DNA of 64,000 nucleotides, taken from contig WBMZ01012696.1 of the NCBI GenBank assembly GCA_013400975.1, forward strand, positions 1 through 64,000. The letters are read 5' to 3'. The notes beneath the pieces were generated by a model. That model made no database searches and was not told where the DNA came from. It saw only the letters and a list, made by a program, of their open reading frames with translations. A program made the translations under genes and the position numbers. Shown piece after piece: positions 11,754 to 23,161 of the stretch; positions within the stretch are counted from its first letter, which is position 1; the number at the start of each line of letters is the position of its first letter. This DNA is from Atrichornis clamosus. Taxonomy: Eukaryota > Chordata > Aves > Passeriformes > Menuridae.

Positions 11754-13879
11754 GCCTGCTCGCACCTGAGTCAGCTCCACTAGGAGATGAGTGAAACGAT
11801 TCTGTAACTTCAGCAGAGCACGAACTTCTGAGGGCGTTTTACGGCACTCTCCCACCTTGTTTCACGAGTGCAAATTTCAGTCCTGGCTGTCACAGAGCAT
11901 GGTGCTCATGGGGACATTTCATACACAAAGTAGACCATAAAATTTACTGCATATAGTTGTGTCCAGTCCTTTGACCTGTTAGCACTACAGAAGATTCATC
12001 TGACCCTTTTGCTCATTCACAGATGAATAAGAAAACCACAGAAGATGAAATTTCAGTAACAGAACTTAAAAAACACTTTGAGTATTTACCATCTTATTTC
12101 CATGTAAACTTTTTTTAAGTGCTAAGTGCTATGATCTCACATTAAGAAATACGTGCTCCTTTTAGAGTTGAAGGAAGAACAAAAAGAGAATATAAAAGTG
12201 TTTTCTAAAGAACCTAAAAATTTACCAAGTCAAGAATTTGACTATTATCATCCAAAGGGATGAGCCTGATGTTCCACACCTGACTGCCTCACATAAGCAG
12301 AAGTCTGCCACAAGACTGGTATGTGCATGTTAATGAAGTCATTTTACACGACTCTTCAAACAACAATATTTCATCATCTTCACAACAAAATCACTTTGTA
12401 ACTCACCAGCGTTTTCTGATTTTCTTTAAATATAAAATCAAACACTTTTAAAAGCAGCAGTTTATAGCCACGTTTAATGTATATTTGATATTCTTTAAAA
12501 TGTGTTATGTGAAATACTATTATAATGAAATGCAGCAAGAAGAGCATGTATTTTTACAAACTGTCCTCTTGCAGAATAACCAACTTGCAAAGCAAAGCAT
12601 TTTCACAAAAGCTTATTTAACCATCTTTTACAAAGCATGATATGTTGGACTTCTAACTTGGATTTATAAAATGACAAGCTATCATCTCATCAGGAGAAAA
12701 AAAAAAAAGTAATCTGATATATGGGAACTCAGTTCCAAATTGAGACTTCTGTTTGCAAAAGATGGAACACTTCTGAGATGTCTATTATATTTCTGCAGTA
12801 CTGCTCAGGAATCAATACTTTCTTTACCACAGATGCAATAGTTTCTTTCTTTCTAGGGATGCAGTTAGGAATCCAGAGCTGTTAATTTCTGGATAAATAT
12901 CACAAATGTATGACTACAAACCCAAAAAGAATTCTTATTCCTTATCCCTTAATTTCCTTCTGTTCTCCTAACTCTGCTACTTACTTTACAAAAATCGTGG
13001 AAGTAATGTAGGAATCTTTATTGCTGGAAAGCTATAGCAGGACTCTCATTCTTTGTACAAAAATAATTTAATGTAGTTATTTAGAAATGTTACATAAGAG
13101 CATTCCAGTGATAAAATATTTTATTAGTGTTTCAGTTTGGGTACATTGAGCAACGTATTGTGACTTTAAAAAAAAATTCTCAAGTTTCCCTACCCGATCT
13201 TTAAGTCTCAGACACCACTGTTACAGTCGAAGCAGATGCTCTGGAAGAGAAACTCATCCCAACAGTCAGGTTCTGTATTGCCAGTTGAGGGCCATAAAGC
13301 AAGATTCGGGTATGGCGGAGTGTGTATTTTATACATCTATGCATATCAAAAAGATTATGGGAACTCTGCCAACCATATGTGAATGTGACCAGCCAACTGC
13401 AAACTATGTCTCACCCAGCCCCTGGCAGGCAGGGTGGTTAGTGCTGATACAGGATGTGCTGCTGGAGCCAGCTCTAGCATTTGATGGGATGACAAGTAGG
13501 TGCCTTGTGTGGGGCGTTTTGTCACTCAGAAGCATCACCAATATCACTCACCCACTCACTCCATGCTATGCAAAAATATCTTGTTATTCATACACTTTAT
13601 AAACAACCGAGATGGCTGATAAAGTATGACATACTCTGTGGCTAGTTAACACATGAAACTGCAACCAGAAAAACGGGAGACCTTATTTTGAAAGAATGAA
13701 AGCAAACAGCAAAACTGAAGTAAGCATCAGGTTCATGAAAATGTTGAGAGGAAAGTCCAGCTGCAAAAATAGGACTGTGAAGGACTATGTCTCAATCTGT
13801 AAGTGTACAATATAGTATAGCAAAAAATACCACATAAACTACAAATGAAACAGTGTCACACAATGGAGAAGCTTGTGCA
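11754..13879. other. Intergenic DNA downstream of SH3KBP1
   Basis: AT-rich unique-looking sequence beyond the proposed SH3KBP1 poly(A) site. I see no coding region or recognisable repeat. Part of it could belong to a longer 3' UTR form if a more distal poly(A) signal is used (one TTTATT lies near 13,118). Confidence 0.45.
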
Positions 13880-13895
13880 TGAAATAATACAACTC

Positions 13896-13929
13896 TTTAT
13901 TCATGTTTTATAGATTACTTTTATTTATT
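13896..13929 (-). terminator. SH3KBP1: Distal poly(A) signal cluster of SH3KBP1
   Basis: On the minus strand AATAAA occurs three times, at 13,929-13,924, 13,925-13,920 and 13,901-13,896. About 30-45 nt further along the transcript comes a GU-rich stretch (TTGTGTGAC, near 13,866-13,857). That order and spacing match a mammalian-type cleavage and polyadenylation site, with cleavage expected around 13,880. Confidence 0.6.
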
Positions 13930-14566
13930 TTTGCTTTAATAATGCATATTCTGTTCACTCTGTGCAAAATTGGGGACAGAGACGGGTGTTTAAATCATCT
14001 AATGAAAATCAAGCGAAGATGAACATTCAGGTCGAGGGAGAGGCCTATCCAAACCAGGAAAGCTGAAAAGCCACAGCTGCTCAAGACAAAGCTGCTCTCA
14101 GCTGCACCTTTTTGTCCTGCCACCTGGCACAAACCCAGTCAGGAGCAGCTGTGCACTGGGAAGGTGACCTCCGCCGGACACCGGGGGCAGGAGAGTCATC
14201 GTGGCAGCTACATAGGGAGACCTGGCCTCAACCGGCTCCAGTCAGTGTGTGGCAAAGAAAGGCACAAATCATTGCAAAGACCAGACTTCTGTTGGTTTGT
14301 TTCCTTCTTGTAAATACATTACTGTACACAATGTAAGTTTAAGTTGTAGGGGATTCAGGGACATAAAATTGCATATTTAACAGAACTTAAAACCATAACA
14401 AAAAGTAGGCTGTTCAATCTCGAAGCAAAAATAATCCCTCCAGGCCCAACATTAACATTCATTCCTGGCTATATGCAGTACAAACATTTTAAAATCTGTG
14501 ACAAAAGACAATTAAAAACCAAAAGTCAAAATCATAAAGCTTGTAAACAGATAATCTGAAATACAC

Positions 14567-14572
14567 TTTATT
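14567..14572 (-). terminator. SH3KBP1: Proximal candidate poly(A) signal
   Basis: A single AATAAA on the minus strand about 320 nt after the stop codon. I see no clear GU-rich element right after it, so it is weaker than the distal cluster and may be used little or not at all. Confidence 0.35.
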
Positions 14573-14891
14573 TATGGAAAAATATCATCAAAATAGTACC
14601 ACTATGGACTAAACTGCCTGAGTTTTCATTTCACCTAGGATCTTGAAGTAGAGAGCCTTTAGCACAAGAAGATCAATTTCAGTCACAACTAGTGCTGCAC
14701 AGCACGGCTTTGGGTGGAAATTTTGATCTCGTTGGTATTTTTGTTGTGCTATCAAAAACTGTTGTGCTAATCCTTCAAATAAAGGGATGCTGAGGCAATT
14801 CTTAAATCATTTGGCACAAAGTTATTTTGGCTGGGGCATAAATTTGAGTCTCAGTCATGAAGAATAATGCAACATTCCACCTATCAAGTAT

Positions 14892-14933
14892 TCACTTTGA
14901 TTGAAGAGCTTTCTTTATGTCATTAACTTCCAT
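14892..14933 (-). CDS. SH3KBP1: SH3KBP1 last coding exon: C-terminal end of coiled coil and stop
   Basis: Minus-strand reading after a TTTTCAG acceptor gives MEVNDIKKALQSK and then TGA, 13 codons plus stop. This is the conserved C terminus of CIN85/SH3KBP1, an endocytic and cytoskeletal adaptor. It completes the C-terminal coiled coil that drives self-association (trimers in the mammalian protein) and contributes to binding acidic lipids. The exon begins in phase 0, matching the end of the previous exon, and the stop is followed by AT-rich 3' UTR. The heptad-like spacing of Met, Val, Ile and Leu continues the preceding exon's helix. The identification rests on near-exact agreement with the family C terminus and is firm. 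Confidence 0.95.
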   Translation of the reverse strand: MEVNDIKKALQSK

Positions 14934-17005
14934 CTGAAAACAAACAGAAGAAAAAGTATTTCATTAAATCAGATGCTTTAGCACAGTGAGGCACAGTTGG
15001 TGCCACTTTAAAAACACATGTTCCATCTTGCCCAGAGTTGTCAAGTATGGGTTCTATACTACTCTTATTTCCACAGATTTCACACATGGAGGTTTGCTTC
15101 TCAACTTAGTAACACGACCATTCACAGCTTCCTCCCTCAGGCCATGACAAGTATAGTCACTGAATGTACTGCAAGACCTTTCAGTCCCTTTAAATTGCAA
15201 CTTTTAGAAGACACACAGCTCACTGCCTGGCATTAGTGCAGAATGAGCACCGTGTCCATGCACCAGCTGCTGCACTCACAACCAGCACAACAAACTGCTC
15301 TGCTGGCACTGAGCACTGGTAGCTGAGGGACAAAACTGGCTGTGTCTCTCCTACAGGGAGAGACTGCTGTAGGGACGGTGGTTGTCTTCTACACCCATCA
15401 AGCCTGTGCCGAGGCACTTGAAGTCTCTGATGGATGTACAGCCATGTGTAAAAGGATGTGGCTGAAACCATCAGCAGCCCTAGTTGTATACTTGGACCCT
15501 CTGAGAGACACTGGAAACCCTAAGGCTGGGTTCCTAGATTTGTTCAAACACACCTGTTTCAACCGGTGTTTAACTGCACCATCATCAAGGCAGTCTTCTT
15601 TAATATGTGGACTGAGAGCTGTGCTACTTTATGACTATCAGAGCATTCTAAAACTAGTGCAAATTTTGTTTGTTAACTCTCCATGTAAAGTTAATAATGC
15701 CATCTTAGCTAGCATCTGAACATCTACCAGTATAAACAACATCTGAACTGGAGTAAAAGCATTCAGCTATAAGATCATAATTTTAAACCCATCAATGCAG
15801 GTCTCTGCATAAAGATGTCAAGCTATCCTTGGATAACTCTGAATAGTCTGGCCTGTTAGACTAAATCAATAATGACTATTAAAAATGTTCACTGATTTTT
15901 ATCTGAATAAATTTCAGTTTTAGCTGAACATGAAATGTGTGTTATTAGAAGCCACATTCCTATGTGGTTGAATGCATAAAGTCCTTTAGGCAGCTCTGGA
16001 GCATAGACATTGAGGATCCCAAGTTCTGCCATCCTTTGCCATGCTCCCAAGTACTTTACAGAGTGGAAGCAGTCCAGTGAAATTACAATTCAATTTTCTA
16101 TCTCTAGTTCAAAATACAGTTGACCAATACAGTAAAAATATAAAATATAATCAATACCAAAGCACTTATCAAGTCCATGGAATAGAAGAGTATAGCATAG
16201 CATAGATTAGAATAGAATAATTTTGGTTGGCAGGGGCCTAATAATGACCATTTAGTCCATCTACCTGACCAAGTTAAAGCATGGCGTTAAGGGCATTGTT
16301 TAAAACACTCTCCAAACCCCCCAAAAGCAGTTTCAACATCATTCCACATCAAAGCAGCGCAGTTAATGATTCCAGCAAAGGCTGAGCTCCATGAATTCCT
16401 CAAGTAGAGCAGTGTGCTACCTGGCTGGCTAAGCCAGCACAACAACACCTAGAGCTAAGGTACTGCACAAACTATGGTAGCAGTAACTGGGTCCTTCCTT
16501 AATCACAGCACCTTCTTTTATATCGTTCAGGAGGCTCTAGTAAAGACAACCTGAGTACACTCTGTAAAGCAGACATTAAAATTTTGCTACATGAAATAAT
16601 ATTCCGAGCATACTAACACTGAGACAAGTCTACTACAAAATATAAAGCTTTGGCAGAAAGTAAGTTATTTAAAAAGGCATGATTTTGTTAGAGACAAAAT
16701 CAAACAAAACCAAGATGAAAAACATTATAGTTTGAACCTTGTATTGTGTTTAATTTTATTTTAAATTTGTCTACGTGTGCTGATAAATTTTTAGATAATT
16801 ATCAGGCTTTTCAGTAAAAACCCAGTATTTCAATATATATGACACAAACTTGAAATACTATAAAGGGAACAAGCATATGCCTTTCAGAAATGTTGGTAGG
16901 TTTTGATTCACTGGAACCTAAGAATCTTAGCAGAGTTTTAATGTCCCATATCAGGCTAAATCAGACCTGCCAACACATCCCTAACATCATAAATAATTTA
17001 AGTAC
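14934..17005 (-). other. SH3KBP1: SH3KBP1 intron before the last exon
   Basis: A 2,072-bp intron with a GTACTT donor at its high-coordinate end and a CAG acceptor next to 14,933. It contains a CR1 fragment at about 16,180-16,335. Open frames near 15,220-15,720 have no recognisable product. Confidence 0.9.
16180..16335 (-). mobile_element. CR1-type LINE fragment with TAGAA-rich tail
   Basis: The left edge carries an imperfect tandem of ATAGCATAG / TAGAATAGAATAA units, the reverse complement of the microsatellite tail of some avian CR1 subfamilies. CR1 3'-end phrases follow: TTGGTTGGCAGGGGCCTA, a TTTAGTCCATCTACCTGACC-like segment and TTAAGGGCATTG. The body fades after about 150 bp, so it is a short, old, 5'-truncated copy on the minus strand, in the same orientation as SH3KBP1. 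Confidence 0.8.
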
Positions 17006-17069
17006 CTGCAATCGTAGACGGATCTTCTTCTCTTCATCCAACTCAGAGAGCAACTGTTTAATCTCTTTT
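17006..17069 (-). CDS. SH3KBP1: SH3KBP1 exon: middle of the C-terminal coiled coil
   Basis: This 64-nt exon reads (K)KEIKQLLSELDEEKKIRLRLQ between a TTAACAG acceptor and a GTACTT donor. One base completes the lysine codon split with the previous exon, and it ends in phase 0. The charged Leu/Ile heptads are the core of the coiled coil by which CIN85 molecules oligomerise, clustering SH3 domains and so cross-linking Cbl, endophilin and other proline-rich partners in receptor endocytosis. The second residue is Lys, where I recall Arg in mammals, a conservative change. The acceptor choice is fixed by frame: only this position joins the flanking exons without a stop. Confidence 0.95.
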
Positions 17070-18476
17070 CTGTTAAAAGAATGCGTAAGAAGCTTGAGAT
17101 GAAAACAATTAGACTAGTAGAATACAAGATATTATCTCTTGGAGTCGTGTTTTCCCCACTTCAGTTGTTTTGTTTTCCTCTGAATATCTAATTGAAGTCA
17201 GCATACTCTTGTGTACTATAGGCTACAGTACAGAGAAGTAGAATTCCCTATAGGACAGCACCCCGCCCCATCCCACATGGCTAATGAATAATGCCTCCTA
17301 ACAGCCCTGCATCCACAGGCTTCGCTCTGGCCTAGCTGCATCAACACTATATCAGCACCCAGTTGCCTTTTTTACCATTAAAAATGTAGCTGGATTGACT
17401 GTTGGTGGGTTATAGGAACTGGTAACACAAATCCTGCCCAGCCTATCACATACTTAAGCCACTTAAAAGCTGTTTATGACAGCAATACAGTGTAACCTTC
17501 AGCCTCATTTATAAGACTTAATGATCCCAAATATGGATTTTCTGTCATTCTCTGTTGGGAAGGGGAACACAGCTATAAGGAGCAGACACGTTCTCATGTT
17601 CCCACTGAGTGATCTCACCTTAGGACAGAAACCAGTAGGTGGAAGCTGCCCTTGCAAGAAGGGCCGGGGAGACCAGAGGAGCAGGGTCAGCCTAAGAGGC
17701 GAGGCCGTGGGGCTTGCTGGCTACATCCAGCTTGAACCACGCCCTCCCGCATCTTCTCCCAAACTCCGCACACCTCTGTTCCGCCACAGTCTCTGCACGC
17801 TGCTTTCCCTTTTCTTTTTCCTGCCTGGGCTACACACAACTGACAATGTAAGTGAAGGTTTAGCTTCCAGAGCATGAAATATTCTTAGGAACATCAAAAG
17901 TTACATGCCAGCCCCAGTTTATCCTAAGAAATGAGCAACTTAAAGAAAATAAAGATGCCCAAAACTAAAATAGTAAGATTCAGGGCTATAAACACAAAGG
18001 CCTTCAGATGTCCTAGTCACAATTCAATTACTACTTTTGTAACGCAAGCTTTCTGGGAAAATGTGCTAACAGTCAAACAACAAATTGATTCAATAATTTT
18101 AGGAACTTGTAGTAATTTGTACTACAACTAGAACAAATGCACCCCTTTTATTATGATCAATGCACATGAGTTCCCAGATAGTTATTGGCAAATAAAACAA
18201 CAGTCACTGTTTATAGCTTGCAACTTAACTTTTTTAACACCCCGTAAACAACTGCTTATGCCGTAACACAGGAAAAAAAAGCTGTTACAGGTGGAGAGTG
18301 CATGTCTTTTTTGCTGATGTTCTCACCCCTGAATATGTTCTGTCACATGAAAATCACCCACAAACACACAGGCCAGCTGTGCAGTGTAACACACATGAAG
18401 GCAAACTCAGTAAGGAAACGCCAGCACTGTGCACAAACAGTACATCCCACCTACAGCTGTGATTTGTAGTACTTAC
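17070..18476 (-). other. SH3KBP1: SH3KBP1 intron
   Basis: A 1,407-bp intron with GTAAGT donor and CAG acceptor. I recognise no repeats or RNA genes. The open frames around 17,521-17,877 have no known product. Confidence 0.9.
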
Positions 18477-18748
18477 TTTTGCTGGTCTTTCATGGTTTCA
18501 ATGATGGTTCTTAGCTCCCTAATTTGTGTTCTCAGCTCTTCCAGGGCAGTCTGACCTTGGCTCAAGTGCTCAGTCTTTGGCTTTCCTTCGGTACCAAACA
18601 GGGATGGGGAATTTGACCTGTGGCCTGTTGTTCCCATAGCAATTGAGTGAAATCCAGGTGACGGTGAAGGGGATAGTGATGGCTGTACATTACTGCCACT
18701 AGCCAGACCTCCTGGTTTTGGAGGCAAGGAAGTTTTGTTATCAGACAC
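18477..18748 (-). CDS. SH3KBP1: SH3KBP1 exon: Ser/Pro-rich linker and start of coiled coil
   Basis: The largest coding segment here (272 nt), from a TTGCAG acceptor to a GTAAGT donor. It starts VSDNKTSLPPKPG, passes through a Ser/Pro/Gly-rich region and the conserved block NSPSLFGTEGKPK, then enters a helix with LEELRTQIRELRTIIETMKD. The last part begins the coiled coil finished in the next two exons. The low-complexity middle is more diverged from what I recall of mammals than the ends, as expected for a disordered linker. An in-frame Met lies in the linker (AMGTTGHR), a possible start for short coiled-coil-only isoforms. The exon starts in phase 0 and ends two bases into a Lys codon. The SLFGTEGKPK block separates this gene from its paralogue CD2AP. 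Confidence 0.96.
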
Positions 18749-19294
18749 CTGCAACAAAAAAAAAACATTTGATGTCTGCAGAAAGCTTTATGAAAATCAA
18801 ACCTCTAACCAATGCTAAGTATTTAGCTGCTCTTCCGTAATGCTGAAAGTCCAACAGTCAAACGTGGACAGTTTTGGCCAAGGCGTGATAAATATAATGA
18901 TTAGTCATTATGTTTGTACATGTACATCAGAGGGGGTCTAGTTGGAATGCAAAAGTTCAGACAGCCTCAGTAAGACTTTCCATGGTTGCTACAACCAGAC
19001 AGCAACAGCATTTCCAAGATCTCTGACCTAGAAGTGAAATAAACCAGGGACAGATAGTCAGTGTTCCTCTCAGAAGTTTGCGAGAACATATCTAAATCCA
19101 TGGATGACTCCTGCAGAGTCACAAAACTACATGGCCAAGAATCCAAGCTGTATTTTTTTCAAGTTAAATTTATGATTGCTGACTAAACATTGAAGGAAAC
19201 TTCAATGTTTTTTCAAAAATTAAAAAATGTATTACATGTTCCCCCTAGCACTATGAAAATTGCAAAATATTCATTAAGTTTGCTTGTTGGTATG

Positions 19295-19313
19295 ATATAT
19301 ATATATATATATA
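19295..19313. repeat. (TA)n microsatellite
   Basis: About nine consecutive TA units inside an SH3KBP1 intron. Such pure runs are often length-polymorphic. Confidence 0.9.
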
Positions 19314-19556
19314 AAAACAAAATTCCATGGCTTCAAAATCATAATATATTAATCGTACATAAATGTAGTGTACTGTCCTCTGTTAATCAAGCTTCCATGA
19401 ATCCCCATAACTACCAATAGCTCTTTATTCCTCCAGGAACTTAACAGAAAAGCACAGCATTAACCTAGTAACTCTGGAACCACGTGGTTAGCTAAAAGGT
19501 CCATGCTTCTTGGACTGCAATCCAGTGCTCTACTTATTAGACAAGTCTCTAATAAC

Positions 19557-19597
19557 ACGTATAATGTAATATAATGTATATAATGTAATATAACATT
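19557..19597. repeat. Short imperfect AT-rich tandem repeat
   Basis: The motif ATAATGTAAT recurs with small variations (ATAATGTAAT, ATAATGTAT, ATAATGTAAT, ATAACAT). The array is short and its units are not identical. Confidence 0.65.
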
Positions 19598-20269
19598 TTA
19601 TACTTATTAGATAATTGGAAAATCTGAGATTTACCAAGCATCCATGCCCAGCTACTCCACTGCATACACAGAACAGCGTACAAGTACAGTTATCACAATG
19701 GCAAGTAAAGGGTGTCTCCACACAGTTATCTAGCAGTGCTAGTGTGTGCATTATATGACAGCTACCAGGCACATCTGAAAATCTGATTTGGACAAGAGTA
19801 AGAATAAAACACTAGGCAAACCTCCAACTCTCTTTGGAAAAGAGATATTGAAGTTGATTGGCAGACAGGGTAAAATACTGAGAATAAATGCTATGGAAAC
19901 AGAAGGAGATACTGTAAGTGACCACTTGGGGATTAGCGAGGTGGCATTAGCTGAACAAAGTAACTGAGAGAGAAGTTAGTGTTCAGATGAAAATCAAGAG
20001 AAACTGTGGTGGGGAGGGAAGAGCAGGATCCACCACGTTCTGCAAAAAACAGTCTTCCCCACTATACAACCATGATTGAGCATGGAACCTGCTCTAGGAA
20101 AGCACTCAATACAAAAGGTGTTCTGTAGAAAAAGCAAGCCTGACAATATAAATAAAAATGGTGTTATAATCACAAGAAAGCTGAATAACTCTAGTGCCTT
20201 GAAAACTTGGCTTAACTATCTTAATAATATTTTTTTAATATTTTATAAATTAGTTTTTTTGCTTAGTTT

Positions 20270-20805
20270 GTGTATCTGGGTTGGAAGGCACCCTAAAGGT
20301 TACCTAGTTCCAGTCTCCCTGCCATGGGTAGGGACACCTTTCACTAGACCAGGCTGCTCAGAGCTCCATCCAACCTGGCCTTAAACACTGCCAGGGTTGG
20401 GGCAACCACAACTTCTCTGTTGTGGCACCTGTTCCAATGCCTTGCCATTCTCACAGTAAAGAATTTTTTCCTAATATCTAATTTAAACCTACTCTCTTTC
20501 AGTTGGAAACCATTCCCTCCTCCTCTCCTGTCCCTACATGCTGTTGTCAGTAGTCTCTCTCCATCTTTCTTGTCAGCTCCCCTCAGGTACTGGAAGGCCA
20601 CAAGGAGGTCACCCTGAAGCCTTCTCTTTTCCAAGCTGAACAAACCCAATTCTCTCAACCTTTCCCCACAGAAGAGGAGCTCCATTCCTCTGATCACCTT
20701 GGTGGCCTCCTCTGGACTTGCTCCAACAAGTCCATGTCCTTCCTGTGCTGGGGACCCCAGAGCTGGATGCAGCACTGCAGGTGGGGTCTCAGTAAGGCAG
20801 AGTAG
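20270..20805 (-). mobile_element. CR1 LINE fragment with remnant of ORF2 C terminus
   Basis: About 535 bp of CR1 on the minus strand. On the plus strand it opens with GGTTGGAAGGCACCC and runs through the reverse complement of the CR1 3' coding region. A minus-strand open stretch (20,775-20,344) still reads CR1 reverse-transcriptase tail motifs such as RRLQGDLLVAFQYLRG, FKLDIRKKFFTVRMARHWNR and LDGALSSLV. It lacks the catalytic domain because of 5' truncation and has no function of its own. It is the longest CR1 piece in the window and lies in the same orientation as the host gene. Confidence 0.95.
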
Positions 20806-21767
20806 GGTGTGAGTAATGTGTACCTACAAACAGATCTCTCACAGATAATAACCCCATATATCAGTAGATGCAAGTTTGCTTTGGACTGAAAAGAGATGTC
20901 AGGCTGAGTTCAAATCTGGCACAGGCAAGCAAGGCACAACTGGAGTCACTGATCTGAGCATCTTATTCCAGAGCTTAACTGGCTATCAAGATTAAAGCCT
21001 CAAGCAGCTGCTTTCCGATAGCAGCCCTCTCATTTTACAGGAACAACATCTACAGCTTTGTCATATAACTTACAAATGTTGGCCCAAGAGTATTCCTTAA
21101 TGCAAGTGCTCCCAGAAGAGGGAGCTACACGGCAAAACATTATCCTTATAACTTGATCACAGAAGTGCATGACTTCATCTTTCCAATACTTGTTACACTA
21201 TTGGAATGTAATATTTGTATTATTAAAGGTATCCTTATGTACTAAAAAATAGCTCCAACCTCTAAAGCCTGATCTACGCACTCCTGTAATATTTGATTCT
21301 GTTATAGTGTTCTACCAGTATACAGTAAGAATGGCACAAGCCTATAACATGAATACAATTATGCCAGTATAAAAAGTAATTATATCTGCAAATTTAAATT
21401 CACATACTATTAGAGTGGGTCAAAGAGTTGTATTTTCTTTGCTTATAGACTCTTCTAATGTAAAAATTTACAGCTGCAAGAAGACAGGGGCTTTGTTTCT
21501 AAAATTAATTTCCCAGCTTCTCTGATTCTCTGAAATGCATTTACACAAGAAGGATTTTTTTCACAGTATGGTTATTTGAGACATTTTAACTGCGCAATTC
21601 ACTTTAGACTTGCCTTTCAAGCACAGAACAATCTTTAGTAACCTTTCTCATTTTAAGCTTTAAGGGGGTAGTTACCAGGTGACTGTTGAATTAAATTTTA
21701 AATATTTGAGATTAAAAAAAGAAGATGCATGTGATAAGGTTAAACAGAGGCATTCCGATTAACTTAC

Positions 21768-21893
21768 TTGTGATATTGTAACAGTTCTTGATTTCCTTGA
21801 CACTTCAAGAGTTTTGTGAGTAATAGAAACATGTTCTTCCCTCTCATCTTCAGGACTTGGTGAGTCAAAGAAATCAGGGCTTGAAAGGGATGA
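21768..21893 (-). CDS. SH3KBP1: SH3KBP1 exon: acidic Ser/Pro segment
   Basis: A 126-nt, 42-codon exon in phase 0 at both ends, from a CTACACAG acceptor to a GTAAGT donor. It reads [20 protein letters not shown], then [22 protein letters not shown]. This matches the SSLSSPD...FDSPSPE...TVTISQ block of SH3KBP1, a disordered acidic linker between the capping-protein motif and the coiled coil that is rich in potential proline-directed phosphorylation sites. The sequence just upstream on the minus strand stays open into the intron (with a Met at about 21,950), but the polypyrimidine tract and CAG set the exon start at 21,893. Because it is symmetrical in phase it could be skipped without frameshift. 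Confidence 0.95.
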
Positions 21894-23161
21894 CTGTGTA
21901 GACAAACACACACCACAAGAGAAGAAGAAGAAAATCACAGATATTTTCATTGTATAAGATTTTTTTAGCTATCATTTTTAAAGTAGCAATACTCTTTGTT
22001 CCCCTACCCCCCTTTTTTACAGCTTATTTTCAAGGCTGTATTGCTTTCAAAGCATTCAAGAAATAAGACACACTTGAGAGTGGAATTCAACAGTAGTTTA
22101 CAGCTTTGCATTGCATTCTACCAAGGACGAAAGCCCCCTCCTGTCCCAGGCAGGACGCTGTGCCGTGGGGACGGCAGCTCTGCCACCGGGGCAGCTCCGC
22201 CGGGGCTTTGCTCAGTGCAGGTCTCAGCTGCTGCTGTTCAGAGGCCCCAGCTCTGCCTGTGCACGGTGCTGGCACTGCAGGGCTGCCCGGTGCATGGCCT
22301 CGTTGTAAAGGCACGGAAAGGGAACGTTCTTTCCACCCCTTGTTCCCTTCCCCATAGATTTGACAGGGGAAGGAAAACCTCTTTACTGGCCTTTTATGTT
22401 TCTATTTTTATGATGACAGACAATTTTGAAAGCTTTCTCTTTTATTGAGCTCTATTAGTTTCACAATAATCCTTTTTGCTTCCCTCCACTTTGTTTTTCT
22501 TCAGCAACACGAACCCAGGTAACCATCAGTAGTTGCTCTCATTCTGATATTCCAGAATGCAAAAAAGCACAGAAACAAATGCCAAAGCAGACGACATTGA
22601 AAAACTAAGCAGTGGTTTCCAAAGTATGGTTTATGAGACTAGCTTGTCTAAAGATACATATTAGAGAGTGAAATTTAAATCACCCTTATATTTACAACTG
22701 TGACCTTAATGAGAAGAAACACATGATAGCTCAAGGAGAGCTCCTGAAGACTGAATGGTCTGTTTGTCTGCAAAACCTGGTAAATGTCCGACAGAAACCA
22801 GGGAAAATGCTTCTTTTGGGAAACATTTTCAAAATCCTCAGCACTTAGCACAAATGAGTCTTTTCCAAAGATTTTTATTAGGGATTTTTCTAGGCTCAGT
22901 CATGGCTGGCAAGGAACACTTGGCAGCACCCAAACAAGGGGTACAAATTTTAGAAGGGAATGTTTTAAACATCAGTATGCAAAACACTGGCAGCCTTTTG
23001 ACACTAGTTTTCCTAATCTGCATCTCTCTGCCTCATTTTACATGTGAAGGAATGGCTTGTAAAAGTAGTAAAAACACCAAGGAACACAAATAGGAGAGGG
23101 GGGAAAAATCAGAAAAAAGATTTTAAAAAATAATTTTTAAAGAAAAGGAAAATTAACTTAC
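21894..23161 (-). other. SH3KBP1: SH3KBP1 intron with a GC-rich patch
   Basis: A 1,268-bp intron with GTAAGT donor and ACAG acceptor. A patch at about 22,120-22,320 is GC-rich with about a dozen CpGs and stands out from the AT-rich surroundings. No repeat family recognised. Confidence 0.85.

Larger units (their letters stand above)
13880..14891 (-). other. SH3KBP1: SH3KBP1 3' UTR (proposed extent)
   Basis: This is the sequence after the SH3KBP1 stop codon (14,894-14,892) read on the minus strand, about 1.0 kb. It is AT-rich, has no long open frame and no interspersed repeat I can recognise, all consistent with a last-exon UTR. A proximal AATAAA lies at 14,567-14,572 and a distal cluster at 13,896-13,929, so both a UTR of about 0.35 kb and one of about 1.0 kb are possible. 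The end at 13,880 is a prediction from signal spacing. Confidence 0.6.
18749..21767 (-). other. SH3KBP1: SH3KBP1 intron
   Basis: A 3,019-bp intron with GTAAGT donor and GTTGCAG acceptor. It holds a TA dinucleotide run (19,295-19,313), an AT-rich imperfect tandem repeat (about 19,557-19,597) and a CR1 fragment (20,270-20,805). Confidence 0.9.

Noticed and set aside
10988..11855. Three overlapping minus-strand open frames of 150-245 codons with a repeating Pro/Cys/Leu-rich protein
   Set aside because: They lie on the 64-bp minisatellite. The same peptide appears in all three frames because 64 is not a multiple of 3, so openness follows from the repeat having no stop codon. No homology or splice context.
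18749..18757. Met start of the open frame extending past the 18,477-18,748 exon
   Set aside because: The extra codons lie in the intron's acceptor region. The TTGCAG acceptor and the phase of the preceding exon set the exon start at 18,748.
20344..20775. 143-codon minus-strand open frame
   Set aside because: It reads the C-terminal end of CR1 ORF2; it is a truncated LINE remnant, not a host gene.
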